Origin: Heligmosomoides polygyrus polygyrus
Taxonomy: Eukaryota > Nematoda > Chromadorea > Rhabditida > Heligmosomidae
DNA length: 64,000 bases
Direction of reading: 5' to 3'
NCBI GenBank assembly: GCA_947396885.1
Contig: OX377205.1
Location: 67,738,969 to 67,802,968, forward strand
Positions within the stretch are counted from its first letter, which is position 1. Each line of letters opens with the position of its first letter. This document shows positions 39,897-52,142 of the stretch, piece by piece. A model generated the notes under the pieces. That model ran no database searches. It was not told the DNA's origin and saw only the letters and a program-made list of their open reading frames with translations. Made by a program: the position numbers and the translations under genes.

Positions 39897-42812
39897 TCAC
39901 CTGTCGTCCCGTTGATCATCGAATTGCTCGAGCGGGTGCCAGCAGCGTCTCCATTCGTCCCTGTCGCGTGCCAGAGTGGTCCAATGGATCCTCCTCGCTC
40001 GAGGGACACGAAGAGCGTCATATCGGTCGTTCAGGGCTTTAACAAAGAAGTCCGACCAACGCGTTGGTGGGCGTCCTGGTGTTCTTTTGACATCCCGCGG
40101 AATCCAGTCGGTGATGGCTCTCGTCCAGCGGGTGTCTGCGAAGCGCATTACGTGGCCGGCCCACCTAATTTTCGACAACTTGGCCCACGCGACAGCGTCT
40201 CCGATCTTCGAGCGTCGGCGAAGCTCGGAACTCCGGAGGCCTTCTCTCACTTGCGTGAGTCGCTTCACTCCGAGCATCGTCCTCTCGATTCCACGCTGCG
40301 CGACGCTGATCGCGTGTTCATCCTGCTTTCGTATAGCCCAGGTCTCTGAGGCGTATGTTAGGGCAGGAAGAACAGTGGAGTCGAATAGGTGGGCACGGAG
40401 TCGGACGTTCTTCGTCTTCTTCGCGACTTCTTCGACGCTCTTGAAAGCTCCCCAAGCCGCTCTTTTCCTCCTGCTCAGCTCTGGTGCTAGGTCGTTGGCC
40501 ATGTTGACTTCGCGACTCAGATACAGATAGCTGGAGCATTCGGAGATGTTCGTTCCGTTGAGCGAGAATGGGGCATCAGAAACCCATCCGTTCCTCATGA
40601 ACATCGTCTTCGTAAGATTCAGCTGCAGTCCAACGTTCCCACATACACGATCGAAGTCGGCCAGTATTCGCTCCGCCTGGCTGATGCTCGGTGTTATGAG
40701 CACGATGTCGTCAGCGAAGCGAAGATGGTGCAGTTGCCGGCCGTCGACCTTCACTCCCATGTCTTCCCATTCTAGTTCGCGCATGACGTTTTCGAGGGTG
40801 GCGCTGAAGAGCTTCGGGGATATGGTATCCCCTTGCCGAACCCCTCTCTTCACGTCGACGACGACGTCGTTGTAGAATGGTGAGATCTTGGTCGTGAATC
40901 CACTGTACAGCTCTCGAAGGACTCTGATGTACTGAGTAGGAACGCCCTGAGTGAGCAGGGCTTCGATGACCGCTTCAGTTTCGACAGAGTCGAACGCCTT
41001 CTTCAGGTCGATGAACGTAAGGCACAGCGGCAGCTTGTACTCTCGCGACACTTCGATGAGCTTCGTAATGGTGTGTATGTGGTCGATCGTGCTGAATCCT
41101 CTCCGAAATCCTGCTTGCTCGCATGGCTGTCCTTCGTCCGGCGTTCTGCTAATCCTATTCAGGATAACTCGAGTGAACAGCTTGTAGACTACGGACAGCA
41201 GGCAGATCGGGCGATAGTTGCCAATGTCGTGCACGTCTCCCTTCTTGTACAGCAAGACGGTTCTGCTGGTCTTCCACTGAGATGGAACCTTGCCCTCCGA
41301 CAGGTAACGTGTGAAGAGCCGCGCCAGGGTGTTGATGAGCGTAGGCGGGAGGTTCTTCAGGTGTTCGGGTCTGATCCTGTCGGGACCGGGTGCTGTACGT
41401 TTCTTCACCGACGAGATGGCGTGTCGGATCTCGGAAGGGAGAGCAGAGGGGACGACGTATCCATCCTGCGGAAGATGGCATGGGGGCAGGTGGACGTGGC
41501 TATCGAAGAGATCGGAGTAGAAGTCGTGGATGACCCTCTCCATGGTCCTTCTGGAAGAGGTGACGGTTCCGTCGGGACGTCGGAGAGCTGTCATCCTGGT
41601 CTTAAAGTTGGCGAAGTTCCGGCGGGCATTGCGGATGCTCAACCCTGCCTCTGCAGCTTCAGCCAACACTTCCGCCCTTCTCTCCTTAAGATCCTCCTTT
41701 ATCGCCTCTCTGCATAGCTTCGCAAGCTCGGACGTCAGTTGGTGGTTGCCTGACGCTCGTGCTGCTCCACGCTGGCGTATCAGCTCGAGAGTTTCCGGAG
41801 ACAGACGTCTCTTGGTGGTCTTCAAGCTCTCGGCTCCCTTAACACTATCGTGGAGATGGTGCACGAAGCGGTCGTATTCCTCGTCGACGTTGTCCATGAC
41901 GGCATCTTCCCAAAGACCGGCAAGAGAGGTGTAGAGGTCCCAGTTGATGGTCGTTCTGGGACTCCTCTTCTTGAACTTCGCGGCCTTCTCTCCTTGACGC
42001 GAAAAGCGGAACCTTGCGCGAAGGAGGCGGTGGTCCGATCCCGTGTAGAACTTGGGGACAACGGAGACGTCGGTCAGGCAATATTTGCGGTTGAAGATGA
42101 TGTGGTCGATCTCGTTGTGGAACTGGCCACCGGGAGATTCCCAGGTCCATCGTAGGGAGGCAGGCTTCTGGAACTGCGAGTTTCCATGGATGGTCTTGGT
42201 CGACATGATAAACTCAGACAGCCTTTCACCTTGCTCGTTCCACTCCAAACCGTGGGTTCCGATGTGAAGTTCTTCCGGCGACCTTCGCGGTCCGATTTTG
42301 GCGTTGAAGTCGCCGACGATCACCTTGTAGAAGGTGTGATCTTCCTTATAGAACTTCTCCAGCTCCACGTAGAAGGCTTCGACCTCTTCGTCGTCGTAGT
42401 CGGATGTTGGGGCATACGCGACGAATACAGTCAAAGCTGGCACGGAACCACATCGCTTCAGTCGCAGACGTCCGATTCGGGTTGTCAGAGACTCGTACGA
42501 ATCGATGTTCATGGCCAAGTGCGTGTTGACGAGGACACCAACGCCGCCTACTCCTCTGCTGTCGCATGTTCCGAGGAACAGTTCTTCTCCGGAGTCGTAG
42601 GCGGCGTGCAGGGGGTGGTGTCTTCTCGTCTCGGTCAGTCCGATGACGTCGTACTTGATCTTCCTGGCTTGCGTCATCAGGTCCTCGACGGATGCTTCCG
42701 ATGCAAGCGTGCGGGCGTTGTAAGTACAGATCGTCATCCTAGTCCTTCTCAATTTGCGCAGCCTGGTTAGGCCCTGAGATTTTAGCAGCCTCTCCGTACT
42801 CGTCCTTCCCAT
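39897..42812 (-). CDS. RTE family B endonuclease-reverse transcriptase polyprotein
   Basis: 971 codons from the first in-frame ATG (42812, [15 protein letters not shown]); the frame is open further upstream to 42890 without an ATG. Endonuclease: [27 protein letters not shown] (Glu), [51 protein letters not shown] (His). Linker: [107 protein letters not shown] (catalytic FADD). C-terminal part: [45 protein letters not shown]. The stop TGA is itself the start of the tail repeat. It acts by nicking target DNA and priming reverse transcription there. All catalytic residues are present, so the ORF could be functional. Confidence 0.93.
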   Translation of the reverse strand: MGRTSTERLLKSQGLTRLRKLRRTRMTICTYNARTLASEASVEDLMTQARKIKYDVIGLTETRRHHPLHAAYDSGEELFLGTCDSRGVGGVGVLVNTHLAMNIDSYESLTTRIGRLRLKRCGSVPALTVFVAYAPTSDYDDEEVEAFYVELEKFYKEDHTFYKVIVGDFNAKIGPRRSPEELHIGTHGLEWNEQGERLSEFIMSTKTIHGNSQFQKPASLRWTWESPGGQFHNEIDHIIFNRKYCLTDVSVVPKFYTGSDHRLLRARFRFSRQGEKAAKFKKRSPRTTINWDLYTSLAGLWEDAVMDNVDEEYDRFVHHLHDSVKGAESLKTTKRRLSPETLELIRQRGAARASGNHQLTSELAKLCREAIKEDLKERRAEVLAEAAEAGLSIRNARRNFANFKTRMTALRRPDGTVTSSRRTMERVIHDFYSDLFDSHVHLPPCHLPQDGYVVPSALPSEIRHAISSVKKRTAPGPDRIRPEHLKNLPPTLINTLARLFTRYLSEGKVPSQWKTSRTVLLYKKGDVHDIGNYRPICLLSVVYKLFTRVILNRISRTPDEGQPCEQAGFRRGFSTIDHIHTITKLIEVSREYKLPLCLTFIDLKKAFDSVETEAVIEALLTQGVPTQYIRVLRELYSGFTTKISPFYNDVVVDVKRGVRQGDTISPKLFSATLENVMRELEWEDMGVKVDGRQLHHLRFADDIVLITPSISQAERILADFDRVCGNVGLQLNLTKTMFMRNGWVSDAPFSLNGTNISECSSYLYLSREVNMANDLAPELSRRKRAAWGAFKSVEEVAKKTKNVRLRAHLFDSTVLPALTYASETWAIRKQDEHAISVAQRGIERTMLGVKRLTQVREGLRSSELRRRSKIGDAVAWAKLSKIRWAGHVMRFADTRWTRAITDWIPRDVKRTPGRPPTRWSDFFVKALNDRYDALRVPRARRIHWTTLARDRDEWRRCWHPLEQFDDQRDDR

Positions 42813-42890
42813 CGCTGCAGAAATGGGGGCTCTTTCGGGGTCAGGGGAATGAGGCCCTTTAGTGCTGCTGTTTTTGACTTGAGTACACAC

Positions 42891-43310
42891 GGGTAGCTAG
42901 TCGGGCTCTGTCGTGCGGGCGAAGAACTCCGGGCAGCCAGCCAGACTGCCCGAAGGGACGGGGCGAGACTTTTGAGGCGTCCTCGAATCGCCTTACGATG
43001 TACTCCCAGTCTACCGAGTGCAAGCTTTTGGCCGAGCCGACACAGTTACAATCCGCACAGTCACGGACACGTCCGCGCACACTGTGCACGAACATGCCGC
43101 TCCCACGCACAAGGAACGCGTCGACCCGACACAGCAGGAGCAAGGAGTCCATCCCCTGCATCCCACCTGCGTCTCTGGGCAGTACACGGTCGCATTTGGT
43201 TCGCGTTTAATTCCCCTATCCACCACCCGGGGACGCGCCACGTGGCCCTGCGACAAGCGGCCCGAGATCCCTCTTAACAAGAGAGCCCGAAGGCTCTCTA
43301 TCGAGGGAGA
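42891..43310 (-). other. RTE family B 5' region with hairpin and possible small ORF
   Basis: GC-rich compared with its surroundings. A 100-codon open frame (43161-42859) overlaps the start of the main ORF; it resembles no protein I know and may be leader sequence. A perfect 8-base-stem hairpin AGAGAGCC-CGAA-GGCTCTCT lies at 43280-43299, near the presumed 5' end. Confidence 0.5.
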
Positions 43311-43329
43311 TCGTACGTTAGCTATTACT

Positions 43330-44900
43330 ATTATAGTTTGTAAACTTCTCTACTGGTATTGGAGAGGAAATATTCTACGTCTACCTTTGATAAACCATTG
43401 AACATCTTGTACGCCATGAATACACCAGTTATTTTCCTTCTCGTGACTCGTGTACGTTCGTGGTTAGGTATTCGGTTTTCCTGACGTTCAGTTTGGATCA
43501 AACATATCCAAGCGTCACACGAAGCTAGCAGCTGCCGCTCGAGTTCATCTTTATCCTCGAAAGCGAGCATTTTGTCACGCGCATAGGGCAACGTTCATGG
43601 GATTGATTTCTGAAGGCCTCGTGTTATTGCATCCATGAGGAAGACAAAAAGGAGTGGGGAAAGCGCAGAACCTTGGTGTACCCTAATGGGAAGCTTCCCC
43701 AAGGTGCCTGCGGCAGCTCGCACTCTACTCTTTGGGCAGCAGTATAGCATTCGCTTTTGATTCCCTCAAAACAATCGCGCCATAGCTTCAACGCTCCCTT
43801 ACGGTCCGTAGGAAGATGTGCTGTCATTATTGATGCCGAAGAACCTCTCTATGTTCTCAGTTTGGCGATGGCAGAATTTATCAAGTTGGTACAAATACCT
43901 CTCGCCATCGCACGACTCGAGCTTGTCGTCGACTTCTCCATAATGAGTTGCTTTTGCCACGGCCACTGCATTCTTGGCAGTTTTTTTTTTCGCTTCCTAG
44001 TACTCTTGCCAGTTATCGACTAATTTACTGTCGAAAAGCACATTATACTCCACTTTATCCTCTCGAACCTATTCTTTACCATCGTCTGTCCACAGCCATG
44101 CTTACTTGTCGGCCTTATGTTGTCCTGGTTTCGGAATGAAGTTCCGACCTCGCAGCTTGATCTATCGCGTTGGTAGCTTTTTCCAAGTTTCTCGACAGAC
44201 GTGATTGTCGGCAACCGGATGTGAGAAATTACAGATACTACCTTCTCTTTCATTCGCCATCACTTGATTCTTACTGCATCGCACCGGTTGACCTGCTGCA
44301 GCCTCGGAGGGGCGGTCTTCAAAGTGCAGATCAGCGCTGAACGCTGTGGGAGATCCACCCAGAGCCGCCTTATTCGAGTCTATGACAAGACTTCGGACTT
44401 CGTAATCTTTCACCTAGGAGTCTATTTGCGTTTTGGTTTTCCACAATAGAGCGATATGAGGTGGGAGTCGCTGTGATCACTGCGGTGACGTTATGCAGTT
44501 CCGCATACTCAATGATACATACCCAAGGATACGCAAACCACCGCCATTCGGCAGCCTGTAATCGAATCCATCATATAAGACATACTCGTTCTACGCTTAC
44601 AATCGAATCTCGGAAACGTTCGGAGAAGAATGTTTCGACACCACTACATAGTGGTCCCGGAACCTACACATAGAACGGCGTTGAAGACTCGTCCTATGTC
44701 CCTTGAATTGCAGCAGGACCACTTCGTCTCCAGCATCACACAGAAATCAACTCTTCCATGCTCCAGCGTTTCTACCCACTCGCACGATTGGCCCGTCAAC
44801 GTACTCACATTCGGTGCTGCTACTCAACCCTGTTTACGTTACGGGAGTTTCGTATCAGCTCAGCTGCTTCCCGATGTCGTCTTCGCATCAAGGGTTCTCG
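43330..44900 (-). mobile_element. RTE family A, decayed copy with internal deletion
   Basis: Minus-strand order: endonuclease start near 44890-44640 (aligned by bases to the 5' of the 18398 copy), linker MKEKVVSVISHIRLPTITSV (44253), then TDRKGALKLWRDCFEGI (43810), directly followed by an RT block near motif B in a different frame (43770-43630), then LAFEDKDELERQLLASCDAW (43560). The RT fingers and palm A are missing, showing an internal deletion. Non-coding. Confidence 0.7.
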
Positions 44901-45099
44901 AATACCTCTCACACTCTACGGCGTCGGCTCCCGCAGAACCCGTGGCACTATGTTCAAACTCACAAACTGACATTCGCCAATACGATGAGGCATGGGTTGT
45001 TCATAGGCCGGCATGTCACCAGGACCTACCGCCTACATTCGAATGTCCGCGTTCGGCTTAGCTCGCAGAGCGAGCAATGCTCTTTTCCTAAATAGTTGA

Positions 45100-46475
45100 G
45101 CTTTCCTAATGCTCCTGATTTCTTTGTGAACTTTCCAGCTCTTAACTGGCATTCGCTCTTGTGCAGTGTTGGATCACCCTTGAAACTTAAAGGTGATATA
45201 CTGCATAACTGCTGTAGACCATGTGATACTATTTGTTTCCAACAACTCAAAACGCTCTGGCGGTCCGGTCCTTATTCCTAAAATCGTTTTGTTGACGCGC
45301 TTATCACGGGTGGTATGCCATACCGCACAAACAATAAGTTCGGTATCAAGTAGCACCCACAATTAAGATTTGTGGAGGGTTCAAAGGTTAAAAACCTACC
45401 CTATCCACCCTTCGGTAACCTGTTCTTTGTCATCGAGCGGACAAGGATTCACGCTGACCATAGAAATATACCTTATCTTCTTTTCTATGCTTCACCGAAA
45501 ACGAACTCTCGAATCCACTCGTTCCTCCATTATTTCCATTACTGACAACAGTTGATTACCCAAACAATTGTGAACAATTGTGTGAGGGATGCTAATTTCG
45601 CAGATCTTTGGTTGATTATTGGAAGTCGTGACACCGTTCTTGATTACCTTGAAGACCATTAATCCTATATACTAATACACTGAAGCGGTAGCTGCGTCGT
45701 GCTCGACCAAGCAGCTCTTCAGAACCCCTAGTGACGAAATGTGCAGCACCTTCAACAACACGTCTGCAGGGTCTACTGCTTTCTCTGAATACCCGCATTC
45801 GACTAGATGACCGGAAACTACTTTCTTTCCAAGAAAAGTCCCCCGCTCTCCTGAGTGACACCCATGCCGTGCGCTTTAATTACTATCACCAGTGCTAACG
45901 CATAGACCGCTTCTTGGTTCCTAAAAAAACCTGCCTCGAATACATGCTTTCTTATTAACCCAATTAACAGTGCTTGCTTTTCGCTAACATAGAGCAACCA
46001 AATTATAATTATTTTGCAGGGTAAAAGTGCCTCTCGATCACAAATTACCGAATCTGCAACACTATTCAGGAATGATATCATAGTCCTTGTTTTGTGATTC
46101 CGTAAGGTCTCGATGCGTTACTAAAAGAGATAATGTTATAGATGACGTTGATTTGTTATTGTGTATGAACTCGATCGACCTCACAGTCACAGCACAGGGA
46201 AATGAAAGAACAGACAACTCTACAAGAACAAGAATACAATCACATCTGCTGCAACACTGCCAGATGCGTGCATTGCAGTTGAGCGCTTCGCGGAGTGATA
46301 TCGTACAGTACAGATCACTATCTCGATTACGAGCTAAGCGTAACCTTCAACAAAATTGTCACTGGAGCAACCAAAAACCAAGAATCTCCTGAGAATCTTG
46401 TTGATTTTTGTGGTTGGTGTATTCTTCACTCTGAGTTTCGAGATTGTCCAAACAATTAAATAAATGATCCTTCTA
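45100..46475. other. Stretch without a recognised gene
   Basis: Only short ORFs are present. Two adjoining minus-strand frames (46081-45818 and 45861-45616) could be one old frameshifted coding piece, but I see no known domain. No tRNA or clear repeat structure noticed. Confidence 0.3.
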
Positions 46476-47384
46476 TTAGGGGGGGGGGGCAAAACTAATG
46501 AGACACCCCATGCCGTGTCCATATATCTCGTGGCTGGATCCTGGTTTCGTGCTTGTCGTATTTGTATGTTTGTATGCTACTTACTGAAGCCCATCTGAGA
46601 AGTTACCACTTCCGCCCTTTCCAGAAGCATGCCAAAACCCCAGCCTGTCTCATGCCGGAACCCCTGTCTGACGAGTCGACCTGTGTCGCGCAAATGTCCC
46701 CCAATTCCCAACCCCGAGCAGCCTGGGCTCAATATTCACGCAAGATGAGAAGTACGTCTTCTACCTTAACCCTGCCAAGCAGCGAGTCTGGGTGAGGCCT
46801 GGTGACCTGTTACCGACCTTCGTTGGGCGAGATGTTCACGGCGAGAAGCACCTTTGGAGCTTTTGGGTCTGCGCCCATGGATCGGTTTACCGGAAGCTGT
46901 TTTCCAAGAACACTACGATGAACTCCAAGGCCATGCTGAACGAATTAGAAGAGATGGGCCGGCGACTCGCTCTTATTCATTCGCAGCGGATCAAGAAGGT
47001 TCTCCTCTTCGACAACGCCGCACCCATCGGGAACAAGTAACCACGGATAAGCTTGGCCAGCTCGGCTACGTTCACATGCCTCACCCACCGTATTCGCTGG
47101 ACATCTCTCCATGCGACTACCACTACTACTTCAGCCTACAGGACTTCCTAGTCGGAAGGGGCACAAGAACCCAAGCAGTCCTTGACAACCATGTCGAGCA
47201 GTTGATCAACACCAGACCCAAGCAGTTCTGGAAGAATGGGATCAGGAAGTTGGCTGAGCGATGGCAGCAAGGTCCTTGCCGTTAATGGCAAATACATTCC
47301 TCAGCATCCTTAAGTTGTAATTGAGTTATAGAGAGATAAAGATTTTTTTTATTTTGTCTCATTACTTTTGCCCCCCCCCCCTAA
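46476..47384 (+). mobile_element. Mariner-type transposon D with poly(G) ends, internally deleted
   Basis: Ends TTAGGGGGGGGGGGCAAAAC.. and the complement of ..TTTTGCCCCCCCCCCCCTAA, then TAATGAGACA on both sides, with TA at the flanks (46474-46475, 47385-47386). Only 909 bp, against about 1.3 kb for a full element. The + strand keeps the catalytic part: FTQDEKYVFYLNPAKQRVWV, VLLFDNAAP, and, after a one-base frame change near 47030, HPPYSLDISPCDYHYYF and NTRPKQFWKNGIRKLAERW. The DNA-binding N terminus is missing. Confidence 0.82.
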
Positions 47385-47395
47385 TATTGGACGCA

Positions 47396-47690
47396 GGGAG
47401 CGCAGTCAGAGGAGGTGCCGGCTGTCACGTAATCAAATACCAGTGATTTGGATTTTCTGCTCAGACGAACCAAACCTTCTATATCTCTGAGTTTGGTCAA
47501 CTATTACCAGACTTGTACGGGAAAGGTAAATTACTGGCCTGACTGGCCACCGCATATCACTGTACGGCCAAGTACGCATTCTAGTCGCTTCCACGACATT
47601 CAATAGAAGTGAGAATGCGTGGCGCATCCCGAAATGGGATTGAGTAACGACCTGCTTTGTCCTTATCCCTTATCCTTCTCTAGAACCCAG
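47396..47690 (+). mobile_element. tRNA-derived SINE, copy 4 (decayed)
   Basis: On + : head GGGAGCGCAGTCAGAGGAGG (A-box-like), diverged middle, then GGCCACCGCATATCACTGTA, CGCTTCCACGACATTCAATA, GAATGCGTGGCGCATCCC and the tail CCTTATCCCTTATCC. It adjoins mariner D by about 10 bases. No clear target duplication. Confidence 0.65.
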
Positions 47691-48076
47691 GAGCACTCTA
47701 TGTGTAGTCTCTTGTATGGGACACTGGGTACTTTCATAACTTCATTAAGGAGACCAATCATGTGAGGCTTGTGTATGCTGTCCCGGTGAGAACGGATGGC
47801 CCTACTCCCTTTTCAAGCTGTTGAACACTTCCGTGGTAGCAAGATTTATTAGCAACGCTCCTCTGAAATGTTTCGCAACAAACCCCTTTCCTTAGTTACA
47901 TTCATTGCTAGAATTTAAAAAAATTCACATCTACCGCTGCTGAAAACTAGTCAGAAGCTTTGTTTGAAAACACTTGGTAGTACCTATTCTGGTGGTTCAC
48001 CAACTGATGTGTATTCAGCAACTCGTAATAATTGATTTATTACTCCACCAACCGTCAGAGCTGCCGCTCGGCCTAA

Positions 48077-48422
48077 AGCGGCTTTCACACTGCCGTTGCT
48101 GCTGTTGGAGCAACGAGCAACGAAAAAAGGGTGGAGTTCGATGCATGCTGCAGCCGCAACGAGTGAGATAAGATAATGAGATAAGACCTGTGATATGCCT
48201 CCGTTGGCGAACATCTGCAACAAGAAATGATGGCGACCATTTCTTGTTGCTGAGCCCGCGCAACCGTTGCGCAACCGATGCCGGTGTTGCCGATGCGGGG
48301 TTGCGGCAACAGCAGTGTGAAAGCCCCCTTCGTTGCTGTTGTTGCTCCTCTGCGTCTCTGCGGTATGTTCACCATTACGGCACCGGTTGCGCAACAGCAG
48401 CAACGGCAGTGTGAAAGCCGCT
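48077..48422. mobile_element. PIF/Harbinger-like MITE 1 with TAA target duplication
   Basis: 346 bp. Ends AGCGGCTTTCACACTGCC and its exact complement, the inverted match extending over about 31 bases (into GTTGCTGCTGTTG). TAA directly flanks both ends (48074-48076, 48423-48425), as in PIF/Harbinger elements. The interior is rich in GTTGC/GCAAC motifs in both orientations. No ORF of a transposase. Confidence 0.78.
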
Positions 48423-48425
48423 TAA

Positions 48426-48555
48426 GCCCCGGTTTATACTTGCACCGCGGCGCGGCACGATGGTCGGGAAAGATATCGACCGGGCGGCGCGAAAAATCGA
48501 TATCTATGGCGATCGCGGTGCCGCGCCGCGTGGCGGTGCAAGTATAAACTAGGGC
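48426..48555. mobile_element. PIF/Harbinger-like MITE 2, abutting MITE 1
   Basis: 130 bp, almost a pure hairpin: GCCCCGGTTTATACTTGCAC at the left and the complement at the right (GTGCAAGTATAAACTAGGGC), with CGCGGCGCGGCAC-type arms inside. TAA flanks at 48423-48425 (shared with MITE 1) and 48556-48558. Confidence 0.75.
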
Positions 48556-48764
48556 TAACGGACTGCTTCTCAACGGCTTCATCGTGGTAATAACTTCTCA
48601 TCATCAATTATAGTTACCATCTATGTCATGGTTTCCGCAGGAAGAACACCTTAACTATGTCGAGTGGGGCGAGTTAGAAAGGTCACGAAGAGAGGCTGCT
48701 ATGCCAGAGATATTGATTACTTAATTTGATACTTTGATGGTGCTTTTGTCGGCTGGAGGTTTTC

Positions 48765-49970
48765 TCAGCGGGGACCACAACTCTTCCAGACCGCTCGATC
48801 TCTGGCAGCTTGCACCCAGTGAGGCAGACTCCGCTCTCTGAAAGATCTGAGAATACGTCTACCCATCGCGTTGGCGGTCGTCCCAAGTGGTTTCTTATGG
48901 TCTCTTGGGAGCCATTCTCTGACACGGAGACTCCATCTATCGTCCTTTCGTCGAAGCAGGTGTGCCGCCCAGCGATATTTGGACTTCTTTATATACTGCA
49001 GCGGATCTGCTAATTGCAACTTCTCCCTTAGCTCCGAACTTCGTAGACCTTCTCGGCATTGCTGACGAAGTCTTGTCCTCAGAAGACATTTCTCCAGTGC
49101 GAGTCCCTGAGGCCGGCATCCTTGACCTGATCGGTGACTTCGCGAATCGAACTGAAGGCCGCCCATGCTGCGCGTCTCCTGCTGGCGATTTCAGGAGCGA
49201 GGTCGTTATCCATGTTCAGCTCTCTTCCCAGATAGACGTAGGAGTCGACCTGTTGTAGAGCGACTCCATTTAACCTTACGAGTCCCGTGTCACACCACTG
49301 GTTGACCATAAATTGCGTTTTAGACATATTCATGTCCAATTCAATCTTCATACCTGCCACATTGAGCTCGTTCAGCATTTCCTCGACTTCTGTCGTGCTG
49401 ATAGAGATGACAACAATATTGTCGGCGAAGCGAAGGTTGCTGGTCCGTTTACCGTCCACAAGATAGCCTTTATCGTCCCAGTTCAAGTCCTTCATGGCAT
49501 CCTGGAGTGCCGCTGTGAATAGCTTAGGAGAAATCGTGTCTCCCTGCCGTACTCCTTTCGCGATAGGAATTTTAAGCTTTCGATCGAACAACTGGATGGT
49601 AGTCGATGTGTTCGAGAAGCATTCGTCGAGAAGTCGGATGTAGGGCGATGGTATACCAGCATGCACAAGCGCATTCAGAAAGGCATTGATTTCCACAGAG
49701 TCGAACGCTTTCCGATAATCAACGAAGACAAGGACGAGTGGAATGTGGTATTTGCGGCTCCTTTCGATGAAATGTGAGACAGTCTGAATATGGTCCATGC
49801 AGGAGAAATCCTTGTGAAACCCTGCTTGCTCCACTGGCTGATACTCATACAAGCAACGCTCCATGCGGTTAATCAAAGTCGTGGTGAAGATCTTGTACAC
49901 AACCGAGAGAAGACTGATGGGTCGGTAGTTGTTGATATCCTCCTGCTGACCTTTTTTGAAGAATAGAACT
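48765..49970 (-). mobile_element. RTE-type LINE (family C), 5'-truncated, RT inactive
   Basis: Minus strand starts in RT at LFFKKGQQEDINNYRPISLL (49960), then [87 protein letters not shown], and, after a frameshift near 49090, [28 protein letters not shown], ending at 48765. The catalytic FADD is FADN. The endonuclease is missing. Related to, but clearly different from, family B. Confidence 0.83.
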
Positions 49971-51173
49971 GCTAAATTAGAACTAATATTGATTACTACT
50001 CGGAAAAGATTGAGCCCAACAACTGTAAATCTACACGTAATTGTGCCGCTAATATAGTGATGCCATGCTGAAAAAATCCAACATTTTTGAATGCTATGAA
50101 ATACTCAGAGAATCATCATTTTATTGTAACCGGGCAAGGACGTTAGAACGCTTGTAGAGCCAATAAGTACAAATCAGTCATCGACTACCCTTCAGCGACT
50201 TTGACTACCCCTGGGCTAAAGTTTCGGACCGATTGGATGAGATCCGCAAAAAATCGATAATTCGACCAATATCGATTTATCGTTATCGAAACTTTAAAAA
50301 CAAACTTCAGATTCGTGTTGAGCGAACTCGACTATCTCAGGGCTAAACGCCATCAGTGGTTGAGTATGGCCAATACGCCGAACCCCCCTCCAGTTGTTAC
50401 GGATGGAAACACGCACACACACCACTCCTTTATATATAGTAGGATAGGATTACTTCAATAGAACAACTAGTTGCATCACTCAGTAGGCAAGTTCGTTACC
50501 TTTTGGACTTTTTTCTTGCTCTATTAGTTGTTGCCATATTTCTTCTTCAGCGCCACAACCATCCATGTGTTGGATTGGATGAGCTGGTTTCCTCTAACAG
50601 CCATTTCAGATCTCCCTCTAAGGTTATCTTCCAACAGTAGCATTTTTTCTAGTGAAATCAAGAAACTGTATTGATAAACAAGTGTGTCGTATATGTATAG
50701 TTCAGAACTCGGCGAGTTCTTCTTCCTCTCCGATGAAACTGTGAGAGTTCAGCTGTTCTGGCTTTACCGAACGGCAACATTGGCTACTTTGTACACGCAC
50801 AGTTGTCTCGCTTAATCAGCTGGGGCATCTCCAATTTCTTCACGCCTTTGCCCGGAGGAATTTCTGTTATGGACTGATGAAGAGATGTGCTGAACATCTA
50901 CATTGTTTCTTCCTAACTTTCTCACCAGTTTGCTGAAATGTGTTTTTTGTCTTCACTTGCTCTTGTTCCAAGCAGGCTTATCAATTCATTGGCTTTCGCA
51001 ATTCTATCGCTATATTTGGCTCACTCTCCATTTGCTCAATCTCGGAGATAAGGTCTTTTTTGCTGGATTTCGACTTTGCATCGTGAAACTCCTTTTTGAG
51101 CTGAAGCTGGTAGTTTTCCTTCCAGCACGTAGTTTCTTTAAAGAATTTCTTATTCCTTCTGCGGTCACTCATC
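49971..51173. other. Stretch without a recognised gene
   Basis: Contains a basic minus-strand ORF (51172-50981, FKETTCWKENYQLQLKKEFH) and a later frame near 50600-50510 (MAVRGNQLIQSNTWMVVALK) that I cannot place. They might belong to an old LINE ORF1. AT-rich; no structured repeats seen. Confidence 0.3.
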
Positions 51174-52142
51174 TATTTATTTATTTATTTGTTACGTCGC
51201 GAGAGACGTGCTCGTACGGGAATGCAACTAAATCAAACATCAATTTGCCTAACAGAGTAGAAACAAAATAAAAACAAGCATTACGATAATAGTGTAAAAC
51301 TTTAGCTGATCTAGCATGATGCAGCCTAACCTAAGAAATAACCTAACCCAAGCTCAAACACAAACCAGAGCAACACAAAACAACAGAACCATCCTGGCCT
51401 AAAACACTAAAAGAACATCCGACCACTGGTGAACAGAGGTTTTGAAGCACTCTCCTACTTCATCCCATAACTTTCGTTCCTTGCTGTTAATGCTGCTGTT
51501 GTCGCAATTGAAAAAAGATATGTCCGCAAAATAAAAACAAATTTGCTATAAGTCACTTTGAGACCATAAAATGGAGGCCAATGAGAAAGGCTCCAATGAA
51601 GCAGCAAAACCAGGAGCCTTTATAGCCACCCAGCCACCCGGACATTATAGTCATACGATGCCCCTCAAGAGATAAAGCGATTTCAGAACTCCCTGAGCAC
51701 GCATCACCGGGCGGGCTCCGTTTCTCAGGAGCCTCATTATACTGGCACGCACCACGGGTGACGGTCAGGAAGTATCATGTCTATCCGAGCGCACTGAAAA
51801 ACTGCTGAGCATACAAATGCTCTGTAGGCCAGATACGAAGTAACGTAGGGTAATTGGCTGAAGAATCTAGCTTAACCCTATCAGCTGGAATATGGAGAGA
51901 AATTTGAAAACAAAAAACTTAATAATACATTAAACAGCGGTCAACGAAAGCAATATCATACCTTTTTTATTTTTTCAGTAAGAGGTCGGCTGCTTCAAAA
52001 CCTCTTTATGACTGAAAAATTGGGAAAATATTGAACAAAGAACAAAAACACAAGCACACAAGCTAGTGGTCAAATGCACAGCTGGGTCTACTCAAACATT
52101 GGGCCGTGAAGTGGACACCTACAACCAATCGAAACTACCCAG

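Larger units (their letters stand above)
39878..43310 (-). mobile_element. RTE-type LINE (family B), intact ORF
   Basis: A non-LTR retrotransposon on the minus strand with one uninterrupted EN-RT ORF, a very short 3' end made of TGATACAGG repeats (39878-39903), and a GC-rich 5' region of about 500 bases. It looks like the youngest LINE in the window. Its decayed relatives lie at 3577-5590 and 59275-59560. The 5' limit is not defined by a second copy. Confidence 0.88.

Noticed and set aside
41073..42770. Several long plus-strand ORFs (up to 214 codons)
   Set aside because: They are antisense shadows of the intact RTE family B ORF.
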